DNA of 6,210 nucleotides from Candidatus Gastranaerophilales bacterium (GTDB lineage: Bacteria; Cyanobacteriota; Vampirovibrionia; Gastranaerophilales; Gastranaerophilaceae), in assembly GCA_944325615.1 (NCBI GenBank), contig CALVAU010000232.1, forward strand, positions 1 to 6,210. The letters are read 5' to 3'. The position numbers and the translations under genes are program-made. Positions 5,594 through 6,210 of this stretch are shown here, in pieces (position 1 is the stretch's first letter; each line of letters begins with the position of its first letter). The notes beneath the pieces are model-generated. The model saw only the letters and a program-made list of their open reading frames with translations. It searched no databases and was not told the DNA's origin.

Positions 5594-6210
5594 TTATGAA
5601 AGAATTTTATTTGCAATCATTTCAGCAGTAATTTTTAAACAATCTAAATTCTCACAAGTTGTCTGTCTATGTTCCCACAGACAAGGTTTAATCGGACAAG
5701 TATCCTCTGCCTTTATCGGAGTAATAAAATCACATTGAGGGATTAATTTCTTATCATCCGTTGGCCCAAAAATGACGTAAGTTCTTGTCTTTAATGCTAC
5801 CGCAACATGCAACGGTGCAGAATCAGAGCATAAAAACGTTTCAGCCTTCGCTATCAACACAGCCAAATCTTTCAAACTTTTTGTCTTGCCATAATAATCT
5901 TCAAAATTTTTATTCTTTACTGTTGCTCGTATTTTTTCAATACATTCTTTATCATCCGGTCCACCTGCAAGAATAACTTTTTTGCCTCGCTCAATCAAAA
6001 TATCAATAGTCTTTGCCCATACGTCAGCATTAACTGTTTTTATCATTCCTTTTTGTACACTCAACTTGCTCACACCCGGGTGTATCAGAACCGAATTTGG
6101 TATTTTTTCCTGAGGCTCTACATTTATTTCAGGCAAATATGTCTTATGTTCAGTAACAGCGGATATCAAATCTTGGTACATATCACACGCATACTGATTT
6201 TTGTTTAGCG
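5594..6210 (-). CDS. Glycosyltransferase family 9 (heptosyltransferase-like), 5' part beyond window
   Basis: GT9 enzymes add heptose or related sugars to lipopolysaccharide core or other envelope glycans from nucleotide-activated donors at the inner membrane. The visible 205 residues are the C-terminal Rossmann half. They show HPGVSK (43-48 counted from the edge), ILAGGPDD (79-86), GKTKSLKDLA (107-116), the donor-site segment SDSAPLHVA (128-136; commonly nDTGPMHxA) and FGPTDD (147-152). Four Cys at 171, 176, 185 and 190 (CPIKPC...C...C) match the Cys pattern seen near the end of many GT9 proteins. The frame is open to the right edge, so the Met at 6181 is internal and about 130-150 N-terminal residues are missing. 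The exact acceptor cannot be read from the sequence. It supports an outer-membrane-bearing host. Confidence 0.9.
   Translation of the reverse strand, partial: LNKNQYACDMYQDLISAVTEHKTYLPEINVEPQEKIPNSVLIHPGVSKLSVQKGMIKTVNADVWAKTIDILIERGKKVILAGGPDDKECIEKIRATVKNKNFEDYYGKTKSLKDLAVLIAKAETFLCSDSAPLHVAVALKTRTYVIFGPTDDKKLIPQCDFITPIKAEDTCPIKPCLWEHRQTTCENLDCLKITAEMIANKILS

Noticed and set aside
5484..5738. Plus-strand open frame of 84 codons
   Set aside because: It spans the antisense of the orphan gene start and the GT9 end; both minus-strand genes are better supported.

Overview
The window looks like AT-rich chromosomal DNA from a diderm bacterium using the standard code. TGA ends the transglycosylase-like gene, and the other complete genes end in TAA. 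My best guess is a gut-type, non-photosynthetic cyanobacterial relative (Vampirovibrionia/Melainabacteria, order Gastranaerophilales). The clues are a SecG with the cyanobacterial-style loop LLHSPKGDG, a minC-minD pair, a GT9 glycosyltransferase, and an orphan protein whose N-terminus (MKIQSVNNYS...SFGAL) resembles a leader I associate from memory with that group. The placement is an inference, at roughly 50-60% confidence.

The left part is on the minus strand. minD runs off the left edge and is preceded by minC; the two form the start of a minC-minD(-minE) operon that positions the division septum. A candidate promoter lies before minC. Upstream of it, on the same strand, is a 330-residue protein with an Asn/Tyr-rich low-complexity region, a lysozyme-like transglycosylase (SLT) domain and one EF-hand loop, but no ordinary signal peptide.

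A very AT-rich divergent intergenic region (about 2613-2768) with short inverted repeats separates this from a plus-strand four-gene operon. That operon encodes an NrtR-type regulator (degenerate Nudix domain plus winged helix), SecG (protein export), TcdA (ThiF/E1-like enzyme making cyclic t6A37 in tRNA) and an NADP-type short-chain dehydrogenase. The gaps are 3 and 12 nt, followed by a 7-nt overlap. The genes share transcription rather than one obvious pathway.

The right part is again on the minus strand and meets the operon tail to tail. It holds the C-terminal part of a GT9 (heptosyltransferase-like) enzyme entering from the right edge, followed by a small orphan protein of 124 residues. 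The least explained signal is a short N-terminal pattern, K-I-x-S-x-N-x-Y-x4-F, shared with identical spacing by this orphan and the SLT/EF-hand protein. It could be a lineage-specific targeting signal. No tRNA, rRNA, CRISPR array, insertion sequence or convincing intrinsic terminator was seen.
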